Of a stretch of 64,000 bases of DNA, positions 63,862-64,000 are shown one piece after another. The stretch lies in NCBI RefSeq assembly GCF_900107975.1, contig NZ_FNVF01000006.1, positions 248,001 to 312,000 of the forward strand. The letters are read 5' to 3'. The notes beneath the pieces were generated by a model. That model saw only the letters and a program-made list of their open reading frames with translations. It had not been told where the DNA came from and ran no database searches. The translations under genes and the position numbers were made by a program. Source of the DNA: Paenibacillus sp. UNC499MF (GTDB lineage: Bacteria > Bacillota > Bacilli > Paenibacillales > NBRC-103111). Positions within the stretch are counted from its first letter, which is position 1. Every line of letters begins with the position of its first letter.

Positions 63862-64000
63862 ATGCCACTAATCGATCTGCCGCTGGAAAAGCTGAAAGAG
63901 TATCAGGGAAGAAATCCGCGTCCGTCTGACTTTGACGAGTATTGGGAGCGTGCGCTGGCCGAACTGGATTCCGTAGACCCTGAGGTGGAGCTCGTCCCGT
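63862..64000 (+). CDS. Acetyl xylan esterase / cephalosporin-C deacetylase (CE7), 5' part
   Basis: The first 46 codons only; the gene runs off the window. The N-terminus MPLIDLPLEKLKEYQGR, then PSDFDEYWERALAEL, matches the start of carbohydrate esterase family 7 proteins, which deacetylate xylo-oligosaccharides and cephalosporin C. AAGGAAGGAAAG lies just upstream of the ATG. The catalytic part is outside the window. Confidence 0.75.
   Translation, partial: MPLIDLPLEKLKEYQGRNPRPSDFDEYWERALAELDSVDPEVELVP

Overview
This window looks like a chromosomal segment of a spore-forming Firmicute of the Paenibacillus type. The evidence is a moderately high GC content with strongly GC-biased third codon positions, T-box leaders in front of tRNA synthetase genes, AGGAGG-type ribosome binding sites with frequent GTG and TTG starts, a YjcZ-type small sporulation protein, a SqhC-like terpene cyclase, CcpA (cre) sites and a Gram-positive BirA-controlled biotin operon. 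The genus is inferred from these traits and was not established by comparison.

Layout. 0.1-5.3 kb: FMN reductase, arylamine N-acetyltransferase, and a T-box-controlled IleS of the eukaryote-like type 2. 5.6-12.4 kb: a two-component system, a lipoprotein, a class D beta-lactamase and a MecA/PBP3-like transpeptidase, which reads as a cell-wall antibiotic response locus. The promoters of the regulator and of the lipoprotein carry the same element. 12.5-18.7 kb: a small acidic protein, the terpene cyclase, a 48-residue YjcZ protein, a polysaccharide deacetylase, a hairpin-rich stretch without a convincing gene, and a T-box-controlled divergent SerRS. 18.9-22.2 kb: a YugO-like potassium channel, an AT-rich phage-tail-type orphan gene with a fragment behind it, and a phospholipase D family gene showing what looks like a compensated double frameshift.

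22.4-34.1 kb: two paralogous chitin/cellulose-active LPMO genes (AA10-FnIII-FnIII-CBM) share the same palindrome and cre site in their long upstream regions. Between them lies bioADFHC behind a textbook BirA operator, and a quinone oxidoreductase divergent from a LysR regulator. BioD carries a tandem-repeat insertion, and the BioH-like esterase carries an unusual N-terminal extension. 34.3-38.6 kb: a YwjA-type ABC exporter, a decayed LysR fragment, an SDR enzyme and a LysR regulator.

38.7-42.9 kb is the most interesting region. It is a compact four-gene unit encoding a 5-aminolevulinate-synthase-like enzyme, a GNAT acetyltransferase, a Gfo/Idh/MocA-type oxidoreductase and an MFS exporter. Firmicutes normally make ALA from glutamyl-tRNA, and the ALAS-like protein carries Ser where classical ALAS has the glycine-selecting Thr. 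The content matches, as I recall it, the Streptomyces alaremycin pathway (serine + succinyl-CoA, N-acetylation, dehydration, export), so this is a candidate cluster for an ALA-mimic antimetabolite.

43-45.3 kb: a 13-bp minisatellite, an MBL-fold hydrolase and an MFS transporter. 45.4-59.2 kb: one long operon behind a strong promoter and a leader terminator. It encodes two complete dipeptide/oligopeptide-type ABC importers, a GNAT acetyltransferase and an M20 amidohydrolase, so it is probably an uptake-and-deacylation pathway. 59.4-63.8 kb: a two-component system with an intramembrane-sensing-type kinase, a BcrAB-like ABC transporter and undecaprenyl-diphosphatase, which together form a bacitracin-type resistance module with a clear three-repeat response-regulator site. 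The window ends inside a CE7 acetyl esterase gene.
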